Source: Apostichopus japonicus
Taxonomy: Eukaryota > Echinodermata > Holothuroidea > Aspidochirotida > Stichopodidae
Assembly (NCBI RefSeq): GCF_037975245.1
Contig: NC_092578.1
Location: 14,984,321-15,048,320, forward strand
DNA: 64,000 nt
Direction: 5' to 3'
In this document: piece after piece, positions 26,716 through 38,905 of the stretch
Layout: every line of letters starts with the position of its first letter
Numbering within the stretch: position 1 is the first letter of the stretch
Made by a program: the position numbers and the translations under genes
Notes under the pieces: model-generated
What the model was told of the DNA's origin: nothing
Databases searched by the model: none
Seen by the model: the letters and a program-made list of their open reading frames with translations, nothing else

Positions 26716-27384
26716 GCGCATCGACACGACACGATTTTTTATCAAGATTTGTCGTGCACGACAGTCGCGCGCGACGAAATGATCGTGGCGTGTGAATGGA
26801 CTTTTCGCAGAATCTTATTCGTGAGCATCTTGACGCGCATGTAGAGCATATACGCCCGGAATCGCAGCGTGTGAACGAGTTGTCTTGAGTCGCGCACGAT
26901 TTATCACGCACAGTTAGAAAGTTGTTCCATTTGCGAACAACTTGTCATTTACACGACACGACAGTCATATGCGATAAATATGTGCGACATTTAGGCTGTA
27001 GCTGGTCGCTATTCAGCCCATTTAGCCCATTCAGCCCATCGACTTTTATCGCATATTTCTTCACGTCCTTGAGTCGCTAAATTCAATCATTTTATTGTCA
27101 CTGGTCGCTCAACAATCCGGTGAAAATCGTGACAAAAGTTGAACAGTGCTCAACTTTGCACGACAACTCAAAATCTTGTCGCGCGCGACAGATGTTGAGC
27201 AAGATTCTTTTCACACGCTGCGTCCAAGTCGTGCGCGATTTTAAAAGAAGTCGTGGACGATTTTGTCGTGAATGATAATTCCTCACGACAAGAGGAGAAG
27301 CTAAACATACCGACAAAATCGTACACGACAACGGTCAGCTAAAAAAAAAATCGCAGACGATTTTGTCGTATCGTGTAAATGCGC
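26716..27384. mobile_element. CpG-rich TIR element rich in ACGA/TCGT
   Basis: Left end GCGCATCGACACGACACGA (26716-26734) and right end, minus strand, GCGCATTTACACGATACGA (27384-27366) match at most positions. Inside, CGACAAAATCGT-type motifs occur in both orientations (GATTTTGTCGT, ACGACAAAATCG), so much of the element can fold. The whole 670 bp is a CpG-dense patch in CpG-poor surroundings. Minus-strand open frames at 26708-26911 and 27098-27331 are compositional. No transposase is seen, so it looks non-autonomous; the superfamily is not assigned. Confidence 0.65.
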
Positions 27385-28980
27385 ATACTAAAGGTATAGT
27401 TGCTTGGTAGACCATAAAGTCACCTATAGACGGAATTTTATTCCTATTTAATTATGTTTCTTAGTGGCCACCTTTGCTATTAACAATGCATGAAAAGCTA
27501 TTTACAAGTGAAATATGACAAGTAATATTTAAAAATTATTGGAATTTTATTTCCATCTGTTACCTTCATGCTAAAAAATATAAGATCCCAACTCGAAATC
27601 TTCTTCGAATATTCTCCGATGTTATGTGACTAGGCCAAAAGCGCTCTTTAAAAGTTTGATATTACATTGACCGTAACGAGGGGGCTCTGTATACAGTGTG
27701 TATATCGTAGGCCTATACTGCATGCGTGCATGCATTTCGTTTCATGCATGATGATATACAGTTTCACTTGTGCATGTGTGCACCCCATAATTAATCAAAG
27801 ACACCCCCATTATCGACAGTGTCTTGTGTTTTTCGCATAAATTAAACTTTCTGGAAACTATCCCTGTACATTACTGTATTTCATTCCCCCTCCTTCTTCT
27901 TCTTATCTAACTTATAGATTATATCTGCATATCGACTTAGTTTGAAAATTAAATCAAAACACACCAACATGTGTGGATATAGCCTTGAACGTCCCCTGCT
28001 TGCCCTTCGCTTCCTTGCATGATGAGAAAACACGAGTATAGCTAAGGTCACTATAGTCAAAGTACTCTGACCTCTTACCCATACGTTCTGAAGTATTTCT
28101 TGTATGATGACGTCATTACAAAGTGCAAGTACCAGCCTCATGTAAGCCATCATTATAACGGAGATCTTTGAGCGCCGTTTGTAACAGTGATGGAATGATG
28201 GCATTGGACCATTGCTATGCGATGAAGTTGAAGCTAGTACTGCTATGAAACGAATGCGTATACCCTTATAAAAGTGAATTTGTGCAGTGATCCATATATG
28301 CGGTTGCCTTCTTCTCCAATATAAAATGACAAGTTAGACATTAATAAAATACTAATGAAAACTAATGTACATTACATTGATAATACATTTCTAAAAAAAA
28401 AAGAAAAAATGAAACAAAGTAGTAATAAAACTGTATGATCTAGTGTATATATTGTAAGACCGCTCTATAATGACGAGGGACGGGGATTTGGGAACGGGAG
28501 GAGTTAATATGATTAGTTATGTCATATAAAGGTCACTTGTTTGTGTGTTAGTGTGTGTGTGTGTGTTTGTGTATCTGTATGATTGTGGCCACGAGCAGCT
28601 TTTACAAAGACAGTTCGCCGTTTTTACTATATTGTTTACTGTTTGAAAGAGAATTCGAGCTCACCTCGACTCTCTTTTTATCTTCGTATATTCTCTCGAT
28701 TGACTTTCACCCCCCACCCCAACCCCCCCAATAAAAAAGAAAGATCGTACATATGATGGAGATTATGCCTTTTCATTATTTTTTTCTTTCGTATCTTTTT
28801 ACAATTTCGTCATCAAGTGTTAGTTTTCATTACCATGGTTCTAGTCTCTTGAGTAGCATTTCGAAGTGATCAGTTTTCTAGGTTCACACAAAGGTTGATG
28901 CATATAATTATGTATGTAGATGGAGTTGGGGCTTACCCATCCGTGATATTAGTTTGACATGACGATTCCTCAAAGCAGTT
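27385..28980. other. Gene-free stretch
   Basis: One TAGGCCTA (27708-27715), one single CRE-like TGACGTCA (28108-28115), a (TG)n tract near 28543-28570 and a C-rich tract near 28710-28730. The 27881-28204 minus-strand frame (107 codons) is unrecognised and of chance length. Confidence 0.55.
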
Positions 28981-28983
28981 GTA

Positions 28984-29004
28984 ATATCTATATCTATGTC
29001 TATA

Positions 29005-29039
<35 letters not shown>

Positions 29040-29082
29040 ATGTCTATATCTATATCTATATATCTATATCTATATATCTATA

Positions 29083-29137
<55 letters not shown>
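28984..29137. repeat. (TATATC)n/(TA)n array
   Basis: About 100 bp of TATATC/TATGTC variants passing into pure TA. Confidence 0.95.
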
Positions 29138-29139
<2 letters not shown>

Positions 29140-30212
29140 TTTATACCCGTCGTGGGTATAAAGTGAATCCGGAATTATGAAGAACGTTTTTAGCTGTATT
29201 ATGCTATATTCGTAATAAATTGTACAATGTTTTTTTTGTTTAAATATTAAAAAGAAAATACTGTAGAGATTCACATCTTTCATTCGTCTGCAGTTATGCG
29301 CAAATTTACCTACAACTTGTACGTGGCCCGTTGACCTGTATTTCTATGGTTTGGTACCCTTTCTATATTGAGCACCATGCTGAGGAGGGGTCTTTTTATT
29401 TCTAGGTGCCTATAGTTGCAAAATGGTGCTATAATTTTGCAGCGATGTTAATATTTTGTTGTGTGACATTTGATGCAGGTCGTGTAACCATGTCCCCCTC
29501 CCCCCCCCCCGTAGCACGATAGACGATTATCTACCCTTCATCTATACCCCTGAAAAAATGGGTCTATAGAAATGGGGATGGGGTACAAACGCGTCGCTCA
29601 TAACAATGATATAACAAGGAAAAAAAGGTTTACATTTCTCTTTATTGAAATTTGATGGTTAAGTCTTTTACGTGATGCCGCTGGTTAATCCAGCCATGCT
29701 CACAGTATACCGACCACGTTCGGGTTTCACGTAAATATCTTAGTAGCGTTCATTCAGAACATATCATTAAGGTTTACTCGTGTACTGGAATATATCGAGA
29801 CATGTTGTTCAGTGTAATGTGGTAATGTGATTAAGTAATGAAACACATCCATCTGAAAAAAACGCTTGGTTCTTGTATCCAGTTTAATTCCATTCTTAAC
29901 CAAAAAAGGAAGAAGAAGCAGTTTTTGGTATTCAGCCAACACTTTATATTATGTATACGAAATTAGTTCTTCTGAAAGCGTGTACTCGAGGTTAACATAC
30001 TTATGTTCAGCTGTGATTGTTTTAAGTTCTGCGTTCGTGTAGTAGAATCATACGCTTTGAAATTCTTTCATCCAGAACCCAACACGTCCTTCAAATGAGC
30101 TATTCTGGAGACATTACACAGCCAAGCGTTAAAGAATGATCCCGTTGAAATAGATCGTGCGTTAACATATCTTAATTCAAGATTATTAGTTTCTTAAAGG
30201 GGACAGCCGATT
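29138..30212. other. Gene-free stretch
   Basis: An 11-base C run lies at about 29500-29510, with T runs near 29230. No coding frame accepted. Confidence 0.6.
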
Positions 30213-30273
30213 GTATATATATATATATATATATATAAATGAAAATCTATAAAATAAATATATATATATATAT

Positions 30274-30341
<68 letters not shown>
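30213..30341. repeat. TA arrays left of the palindrome
   Basis: Two TA arrays split by TAAATGAAAATCTATAAAATAAA. The first bases of that spacer (ATGAAAATC) match the end of the 372 bp element at its TA junction, so a fragment of that family may remain here. Confidence 0.85.
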
Positions 30342-30351
<10 letters not shown>

Positions 30352-30501
30352 ATACTAGATGAGACTAGTGGAACACTAGTAGTTGTAACTCGGAGTTTCA
30401 CGCTTTGTAGCGATCTTCAGGTCTGAAGATCGCTACAAAGCGTGAAACTCCGAGTTACAACTACTAGTGTTCCACTAGTCTCATCTAGTATCAACATATA
30501 T
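30342..30501. repeat. Perfect inverted repeat, 79 bp arms, 2 bp spacer
   Basis: Bases 30342-30420 are the exact reverse complement of 30423-30501, with only GT between them. Each arm holds the family core: CTGAAGATCGCTACAAAGCG, GTGAAACTCCGAGTTACAAC and the small hairpin ACTAGTG-GAA-CACTAGT. A cruciform or a long RNA hairpin is possible. Related single cores lie at 4103 and 61440. The plus-strand frame from 30442 and the minus-strand frame ending at 30186 share the peptide start [15 protein letters not shown] simply because the arms mirror each other. Confidence 0.97.
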
Positions 30502-30557
30502 TCCGCTCTGTCCAATGGACATAGAGCACTCTGCGCCAAGATAGACGCCAACCTACT
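30502..30557 (+). repeat. Palindrome-family extension
   Basis: CTCTGTCC, GGACATAGAGCACTCTG and CCAAGATAGACGC match the complement of 61309-61362 next to the related core there. The family unit is therefore the ~79 bp core plus this ~55 bp flank, about 135 bp in all. At 30 kb only the core is duplicated in inverted form. Confidence 0.85.
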
Positions 30558-30632
30558 CTATATATATATATATACCTATATTTATAATATATATATACCT
30601 ATATATATATATATATATATACTCATGATATG
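30558..30632. repeat. TA array between two inverted repeats
   Basis: TA with two TATACCTATAT interruptions. Confidence 0.9.
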
Positions 30633-30678
30633 TACCTTAGGTCGATGTAACTGTCAATGTAACTGTCGACCTAAGGTA
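30633..30678. repeat. 13 bp inverted repeat, possible hairpin
   Basis: TACCTTAGGTCGA (30633-30645) and TCGACCTAAGGTA (30666-30678) are exact complements around a 20-base loop. The loop holds TGTAACTGTC twice, overlapping the right arm. It sits between two TA arrays, 130 bp from the large palindrome. Confidence 0.9.
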
Positions 30679-30680
<2 letters not shown>

Positions 30681-30775
<95 letters not shown>

Positions 30776-30789
30776 TATATATATATATT
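30681..30789. repeat. (TA)n array
   Basis: About 110 bp of TA with TATTTATA steps near 30760-30780. Confidence 0.95.
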
Positions 30790-33373
30790 AAAATATTATC
30801 TAGCTTTCTCGAAACGTTAACATTTTCAATGCGTATGTGCGCGTCGTTGCTCAGGGGAAGTAGACTATAAGAAATGTGTGCACCCATAACACCAGTAAAT
30901 ATTGTGCTGCATACCCACGAACGAAATAACGAAGAACTTTCTACTCTTAAAATTATGACCTTCGTTGACTGATTTGCTTGACTTCATATGTCCGGCTCCA
31001 CATCGTCAAGGACGGAAATGATTTTCAAATTCTTTAATCCCAGATGTCACGAATTATATGAATATTAAAGTCAAACTCTTAGAAGTGGAGGTATATGGAC
31101 GAATTGATTAGTTTGTCTGCACCTGCGATTTTGATTTGCGCATGTGCAACAGAACATAATGAAAATCGCATACAACGGATAAATCTATTTGTTTGACGTT
31201 GCAAACCACAAAGGTTTTTCAAACTGGCTGCCGGAAATTAAATGCATTGTCCAAAACATATTTAGAAAGTTCATAATAAAAATTATATAAATAAAAATAT
31301 ATTTGTTATTGAAAAATAAAACTCAGTGTTGTATTCTAGACTGAATACTTCCAGCTATTGATGGCGTTCATTAAAAATAAGAAATAATTAATTAATAAGG
31401 AAAACAAGAAAACTTGAACAGTTGCTATAGGCACAGTACGTAATGAGGTTGTACAATAACAGGTTTGTGCAAAGATCCATTGAAACGAAAAGCGAAGTAA
31501 AGACAAAAATTAGTTCCCTATCCAAAATATATAATAGTAATTAATAGGTTAAGTATTTACGTCAATAAGGTGATTTACATGCACTATTAGCCGCACCTAA
31601 TGCAACGAATTGGATTTAAAGAAACGGCACGCATTAAAAGAAACGAGAATCCCACCCATTCCTCTCCCCCTTCCCCGCCATTCGTATTTTATTAACTGAT
31701 TTCATTTATGTTCTTTATCACAATTTTCCAAGCATGATATCTTTAAATGGTAACAAACAGAATCAAATTTATTGCTACTTTCCATCTGCCAAAGAGAAAT
31801 CTCGATAAACAACAAGAAATGTTTTTTGCTATATCTGAGTGACGTTTCTTACAACTCATTACATTTATAATAACGATAATAAACTTAGGGTATAATTGGA
31901 TAATTTCCTCAATCTTTCGGTTATTCATTACACCCTCCCCCCCTCATATCCCCTCCCCCATATCCTCTTCTTTTTTTCTCGCGCCTCTCCACAAATTTTT
32001 GGAGGCCTCTGAGTGGTAGCTTGGTCATCGGACCATTTCACAAGATTTGGAAGAGCAAACCAACTATTGTATTGAAATAATCCCACGCATCAGTTGAACT
32101 TACCAATTTTACTGCAGCTTGCCGTGTTTGGTTGCTAGCTTCCAACAACTTTATATACGTGTATATATCAATATATATATATATCAGAATTGTGCTGCTA
32201 CTTAAAGTAAGCGTTCGATACTTTATTACATGCAGACTCAAACCACCTCTCATTCAAATAATAGACACAATATTTTAAAGATTTAATCGGAAAAGCTTAA
32301 AGTATCTTGGTAGCGCAAAGTGCTACACTGTGATATGCAAGAAAGCAGACTCATCGGTCCAATCTTCTCCTGTTCTCCTGCATGTTTACATATTGTTACT
32401 GCAATTAGGAACCTTAAGGCTGACTTGCTTTTATAATCTATCCATGGCTACACAGATAAAGGTCAAACTGTTTTGAAAGATTTCAGAAATATTGTAATTA
32501 AATCTTATGGTCGTATACTTCTAATCATGTATTGATACTAAATGGAGTGATGGGAGATGAGGAGAGGGGTTTTAATCTCACGCACAGACGCCTCCCTGTC
32601 ACATTCATTAGTGGTCGATGTGTAACAAGGGAGAACGTGATGACAACTGGAATGAGTCTCGAGAAAACTCTCCAACCGCGAGCTAAATTACCAATGAAAA
32701 AGCACCCTACCGCGCATGGTAAGAAACGAACCCCCCGAAATAATGCTTTCATCCTCACCGCGAGTATATAGCTTAGTTTTAACCAGACATACTTTTCTTG
32801 AAGTGGACAAACTCCTCATTCACTTATGTTTGCCTCATCCAAAATGTGTAGCTTCTTTTTTGCCTTTCCTGTGTATCATTTGATCAAAATGTTGTTTAAC
32901 CTGTATGCTGTGAACAACATAGGGAGAACGAGAGAACTTGACTTCTCAAATTTCCTTTACTAATAATGAAAATTTCTAGTCGGGGGCTCATAGGGGACAT
33001 TATTTCTTAAACTGGGAAAGCCTTTACTTTACTTTAATTTCATTTGTAGAGAAACCCAATCTCCACATGGGTTTTATTACGGAAACTTTAGACTGAGAGT
33101 GAACATGCAACAGGTTTCTAAAACATGATGTTAAGACTATATACGTAGGCTATAGGTTAACATTTACCAAAACAATGAGATGCAACAATCGTTTTAAGAT
33201 ATTAAGTTATGTATTTAAGTTGTAGTATAAGTACACAGGAATTGTGAAACTTCTTTCAAACCCAAATAATTGTCGTAAGTGGCAAGAAAACCACTGGAAC
33301 AATTTTATACATCACTCTCAATCGTGGTCCTCGTACATCGAGACTGAAACTGTGTGGAAATGATGGTGTAACG
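30790..33373. other. Mostly gene-free stretch; weak block at 32532-32771
   Basis: No firm gene. At 32532-32771 both strands stay open for about 78 codons with balanced base composition unlike the surroundings. The plus reading contains TTGMSLEKTLQPRAKL and the minus reading contains GVRFLPCAVGCFFIGNLARG. I do not recognise either; it may be a decayed transposon coding fragment. The region near 31930-31990 is C-rich. Confidence 0.4.
33313..33344 (+). repeat. Third copy of the CACTCTCAA..ACATCGAGAC block
   Basis: Shares CACTCTCAA, GTCC and ACATCGAGAC with 16282-16314 and 16921-16956, over 16 kb away. This is probably a remnant of one dispersed family. Confidence 0.6.
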
Positions 33374-33620
33374 TTAAAGGTATATTCAGTATAGGCCTCA
33401 AATTATAGAACGCTATAATTGCTAGAAGTTTTCAAACGTACTTTCCTGAAGGTCTTTAATCTCCAAATTGTTCTCAGACATTTCTAAGGAACAAACAAGA
33501 TGACCGAATGTCCCAGTGTGGACAGTTTCCTTGAAGGTTGTAATAAAAAAGTTTTAAGAATTTTGACCATATTTGAATAGGCTATCTAGCATATTTGGGG
33601 CCAATGCAGCATGCCTTTAA
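33374..33620. mobile_element. TTAA-flanked MITE, about 240 bp
   Basis: TTAA lies at both 33374-33377 and 33617-33620. Inside, the left end begins AGGTATATTCAGTATAGGCC and the right end, minus strand, begins AGGCATGCTGCATTGGCC. TTAA followed by AGG is typical of Kolobok-type DNA transposons and their MITEs. There is no coding content. Confidence 0.6.
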
Positions 33621-34818
33621 GTCAACGTATCACTGAATACTTTAATATGAATTTCCATGAATATTTAGTATAATCTTTCACTTTGAAACGTGTCTGTATA
33701 GTGAACTGTGTGTCTTCTTGATGAACTGTATACTGTGTATCAGACCAATGTCACCACTAGGAAATTGTCCTCTTCAGTTAGGACATTTTTTAATGTTTAA
33801 ACCAAAGAGAGTATGCATGACCAGTTAATTATAGAACCATGCACTAGGTACTAAGTACGTATATCAACACACCACCCAATGTACATGGCTTGATCAGTTT
33901 TAACTGTGAATGGGAGACAACCACTTATCAGCATAAACTGAACTGTGTTATAACACCGTAACACATGTTAGACCTGTCAGCAGATGCTACTGTGGGGAAA
34001 ATAAACTCACACACGAATTCATTACTCAACGGCTGTTTCAACTAATGACTGGTTAAGAGTCTAAGCAACTGTCCCTCTATATGTTTGACTGGTGAATATA
34101 CTTTGTAAAGATGGTTCAAATTGCAGATTTCAATGCGTTTTGCAGTAAGAGTGTCATCCATTTTCTGTTAAAATGTGGACGAGATTAATGGCGAAACATT
34201 TAGAGATAGTCTGGTTAGTCCAGTCAATCATTAAACATAGGATTGTGTGTTTAGTATTATCTGTTTGTAAGTGCTCAGTAGCAACTGCATGGTCATAAAT
34301 GTAACACATGTTAAGAAATTATAACACAAATCAGTTTTTGCACTGATTAACTGGTACGCTCCTTTACCATTCGTTTTAACTAATAAAGCCACGAGAATCG
34401 AATGAACTCAAAATATATTGCTAAAGAATTGTTTCAGCAAATATCAAAGTTTAACATTATGCTACAACACTCCCGCGAACGCGTAAGATATATCAAGCGG
34501 AACTGGCTTGTAAACCTGTATATAGTAGGACGGTTTTGTGTCATTAACCGATTAGGTTAATTAACAGTTGATTGCTTCATTCTGAGATAGACATGCAGTG
34601 GAGTTGGTACACACGTGGTTGTATAGGAACAGCTTGCAATTAGTTTAATGGGTGAAACCGTGAGAGACGTGTAGACATAATGTGATGTTCACTACGATAG
34701 TAATGAACCGCAACTATGCAGTCACTATGCATTCACTAGCAACAGACTCCCATCGTGATGATCACCGTCCCACAACGTATGGGTGCCCGAAAGTGTATCA
34801 GACTATAGACTATAATCA
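33621..34818. other. Gene-free stretch
   Basis: No open frame of note and no strong repeat. Confidence 0.6.
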
Positions 34819-34930
34819 GCTAAGGGGACAATGGGGATGAGAGTGTATGAGTACATTGCACTAAGGGGACACGGGATGAGGGTGTATAAGTACATTGCAA
34901 TGAGGGGACTGGGCTGAAAGTGTGAGTAAA
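34819..34930 (+). repeat. Tandem repeat, about 40 bp unit, three copies
   Basis: CTAAGGGGAC, GGGATGAG and GTGTAT(G/A)AGTACATTGCA recur at shifts of 41 and 39 bp. The third copy is degenerate. Confidence 0.85.
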
Positions 34931-34983
34931 AAAGTGAACTAGGGTGGCTATATATGGCTATACACACACTTGTATGTATATAA

Positions 34984-34984
<1 letters not shown>

Positions 34985-35030
<46 letters not shown>
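34985..35030. repeat. (TA)n array
   Basis: About 45 bp of TA within a TATG-rich context. Confidence 0.9.
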
Positions 35031-35034
<4 letters not shown>

Positions 35035-35843
35035 ATACTAGTTTTCACATATATACGTTCAATTGCACTATGCTTGTTGTGAGTTGTATTGCTAACACAC
35101 GTTGTACGCGTGATATACCATACCAGCTCCTATAGTGTAAGTCGCTTCTAATTGCAGTCCTTGAAATCTCCAGTGAATTGGCAGATGTTTGTCTACATAT
35201 TATATGTCTACGTACAAATTAATATGTATACCAGCAAAAATAAAAGTTTTTCTCCTTGTATACCTGTACTAGAGAAATGTAATAAATTGTGCCAATGGGT
35301 GATAACTGACCGCTGTACAGTGCAATCACTATATAGATGTTATGATATAATTATCATATTCAATAGTTGATACTTCATCGGTTGTATGAGGAGATACTTT
35401 GTGGGCGTAGTCCGTGGATACATTTACGGACGGTAATTCTTCTGTATCAACAGACTGAAATATTAAGGTAAATGTTTCAGGTATTAAATGCTATACTGAC
35501 AGCAGAACAGAACAAATTCACAAATTCTTAAATAATGTGCATACAACGCTAGGTGACCACATTATTGTTTAACCGTTAATTACAGTGTTCTAAGTGATTT
35601 TATATTATATTAATTTATTACACACATTAATTTCGAAAGGTATCCAAAGATTTGTCATATTTTAAACACATACTTCTAACATAAAATATGAAGATTTAAT
35701 ACATGCATGCTTATGATTTTTAGGTATAATAAGTGACTATATCTGCAAATTAGTTCCGTGATAGTTTAACATATTATTTTCTAATGATAAATGCGTTTTC
35801 TTTAACTCCGATAATGAACTTATAGATAATGTTAAGTAGATTG
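35031..35843. other. Gene-free AT-rich stretch
   Basis: No coding frame accepted. Confidence 0.6.
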
Positions 35844-36405
35844 TTAATAACTGCAACGGTTTTGTACGCTGGCACCGTTGGCCTTGCTCATCCACAAGGT
35901 GGGCCTATAGTGTACACACGGTATAATGATTATTGGCAGATGCATAAATTGGCTGAGTGATCCCAACCGACGGCCCTGCATGGGGCCTTGAAACAAAAGG
36001 TGCATTTTGGTACATCGGACGAGACAAGCACCATTTGCAACCAAGAGAAAATCGGCGCTATGGGCATCTTAACCCGGCAGCGCCTTCAGGACCTCGAATC
36101 CCATCTTCGCACCGGTTCAGGGCTTCTTAGACCCTAGTATGAACAGCCCAGTGTACCTTTCTTTTCACAAAGCTACTTTCCCGTATCTGCTTGCTGTACT
36201 CCACAGAGAACGCACCCGGCAACGCTTTCGATACTAGGTGTGTATCGGACAGATCCTCGGGCATGTAAAATACAGTGGGCAAGCACATTCGTGATAGGCA
36301 GAAACGGACTCTTGGGGCATGTACAGTTTGCACGCGAGAAAAATAAAGTATTACAAACGACTTGGCCAAGACTAGTTCAGAGCCGGTAAACAGGTAGTAG
36401 ACCAA
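35844..36405 (-). other. GC-elevated block with minus-strand open frames, unidentified
   Basis: About 560 bp with base composition clearly above its surroundings. The minus strand has open frames at 36405-36127 (92 codons) and 36044-35844 (66 codons); another frame between them contains the cysteine-rich string VPKCTFCFKAPCR. No domain is recognised, and stops separate the frames. It may be a decayed coding or transposon fragment, or exonic sequence of an unknown gene. Confidence is low. Confidence 0.3.
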
Positions 36406-38697
36406 TTTCGCCTTTGATTATTTTCAGAATTTTACACAATTCTGCATTGCGTAAACAGATTCTATATTGACACCTGCGGAGTGTGATATTATCTAACCTG
36501 ATACTGCGTAAATTATTTATGTATTGTGCTTAACAATTGCGTTAGAATCTTTCATCACGCTGTCCGAGGAAAAGTATAGACCCTGAAGCTGTAAACCTAT
36601 ATCAGAGGAAAGATATCATTGGAGAACTGAAAGACAAATAAGCCTGTTGCGGAGAGATATAGAAAACAATATATATCTCATACTCTGTCAATATGCCTGT
36701 AGTAATTATAATTATTTACTCATGTCTTACATCGGTTGGTACATGTGCACGCCGTGCTTTGAAAACTTCAGTTTTCAGACTCATTTTTGTTTGTGTCAAG
36801 TATAAGTAGTATACATGTTCTTAAGGGAGCTGATTGCATTTCCATTACTTCATATCTAGTAATTTGATTCAGTGACACCCAGTGTGGCTACATAGTTCAA
36901 TGTTGCTAATGGAAATAACAACGTTCGTCCATTTTGTTATTTGCAAAGTAAGCAAGATACACCTATCCTAAAAGTCATGTGGTCAGGGCTGTTTAGAAAT
37001 TTGTGGCTCTTTGCACAAGAGTTGAACGATTTCTGTTGGCATTTTAGCTGCACACACCGAGGTAATCATACAATAAAGATAATGCTTGACAAATGTATAG
37101 TGACTTAAACGTACGTTAGGCACGATAAGCTTTCTGTTGAAGATAGTGCTAAGCAACTGTCATAAAGGTGCCTTGATTGATTCGTTAATATAAAAAAAAT
37201 GCAGAGGTTTTACAGCAGGTGTATCGAGAGATGAAAATAATAATGATACTGTTCATAAAAATATCTCTACTCATTAAGGAAGATAATAATTAATTCGGGA
37301 GCCGCACTAAAGTCAATTAGTGCTATAGACAAAAATTCCCCTGTTGCTAAACAACATTGTAAATTTATCATTTGTTATTTCTATTTATAATGTCTTGTAT
37401 TCCTGCGTATATGTATTGCGTTCACTAAAGCTCTCATAAATAAACTATGCAGTTGTTTATTGATATCTAAGGAACTAGGTCTGTTCAATTTATCCATTCA
37501 ATGGACTCTCGCCTTTGGAGCTCAAACACAATTTCTATTTTAAAAGTTCATTTCAAATATGATATAAAGATCAAATTGATGCTATTGAATTCCATGCGCA
37601 GATAATAAAGCACACAACCCAATAACATTAGCGTTTCTGTTATAACAGCAATAAAAACTGACTGGCTGATTTCTGTTCTTCGTTGTTCAGTCTGCAGAAG
37701 CTAACAACTATTTCTCTTCAGTGTTGCAAATAACCGTATCTTTACGGAGAAATGTCTTGGCTTTGTGGTAATGTATATAATGCGTGAGAATCTTTTATGT
37801 ATAATGTAAAGGGAGGTACATACATGCAAAACTGCTCCAATAAACGTAGATTGATTGAATTCCGTGATAAACGTAATTGAACGTTTCACGATGATGTTGT
37901 GAAGTTGGCGGTTCCTCCGATTCACGCAACCAAATATGACGATTGCCTTGAACAATAGTTTATTCGAATGTATAGAAAGTCACTGCGCGCTAAATCATAC
38001 GGGAAAATGCACTTTGTTAACACTGCTACGTGTAAATTTAACAGTGTTGACAATAAATTCAACGCTTTCACAAATGCGCTACGCTAATTGATTTAATGCT
38101 ATCACCAATTTCAGGGAGGATATTGTGGCCTTCTGTGAAAGGTGAAGAGTTATAATGGTGTAAACATAAAACCGACGTAGAGATGTACAAATTTGTTGTA
38201 AACGGATAGTTACGAATGTTTTATTGCTTACCCCTTCGCTCGAATGGTTCAATCCGTAACATAATAAGTTAAACAAGACGCTTGGTTGTTTAAATCACAT
38301 TGCTCTATGACGTCATTGAAGTACGTTGACTCTTGATATACTATCCGCTATTGATCACATATGATGTCAAACCCACTATACGTGCAGTACCCGAACAATC
38401 CTTGCTGCGCGCGGTGGATTGGATTTCCGTTTCTATGGTAATAATGCGCATGCGTATACTTAACAAAACTGTCTTGAATACTGTGATTTTCGCATATGAT
38501 CAACCGTGGATAATCTAGAGATATTTTCGTCTTACTACCGTTATTCCAACTATTCAAAATTCAAGCTTTATATTTAAAAATTGTTACAAATTTCTTAAGC
38601 ACACCCTATATGATTATATCGTTGTTGTTTTTATGAAGTTGTAGGAAAATATATACCCGACTTGCTTAGATGCATGTACAACCCGTGTTACTAAGCA
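36406..38697. other. Gene-free AT-rich stretch
   Basis: No accepted gene. There is one single CRE-like TGACGTCA at 38308-38315. The facing open frames at 38333-38557 are chance products. Confidence 0.6.
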
Positions 38698-38699
38698 TA

Positions 38700-38732
38700 C
38701 ACTCAAAAAAATGAAGTGTTAAATTTGAATCG
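38700..38732 (+). repeat. Left terminal inverted repeat
   Basis: Begins CACTCAAAAAAATGAAGTG and continues through TTAAATTTGAA. It matches the complement of the right end at nearly every position of the first 25. Confidence 0.85.
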
Positions 38733-38905
38733 TAAAGTGTTGAATTTAACACCCCACCCTGTTTGGATTAGGGACAACACCCACCGGGTTAAATTAACAC
38801 TTCAGAAGTGTAACATAATATAACACTTTGCGAGTGTTGCCTTAACAACACCCATACAAGTGTCAAAATAACACTTCCTGGTGTTGAAGGTACACTACAG
38901 GGAGT

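Noticed and set aside
30186-30887. Open frames of 71-142 codons with long Tyr-Ile tracts
   Set aside because: TA arrays fused to the inverted repeat; identical N-termini arise from the mirrored arms.
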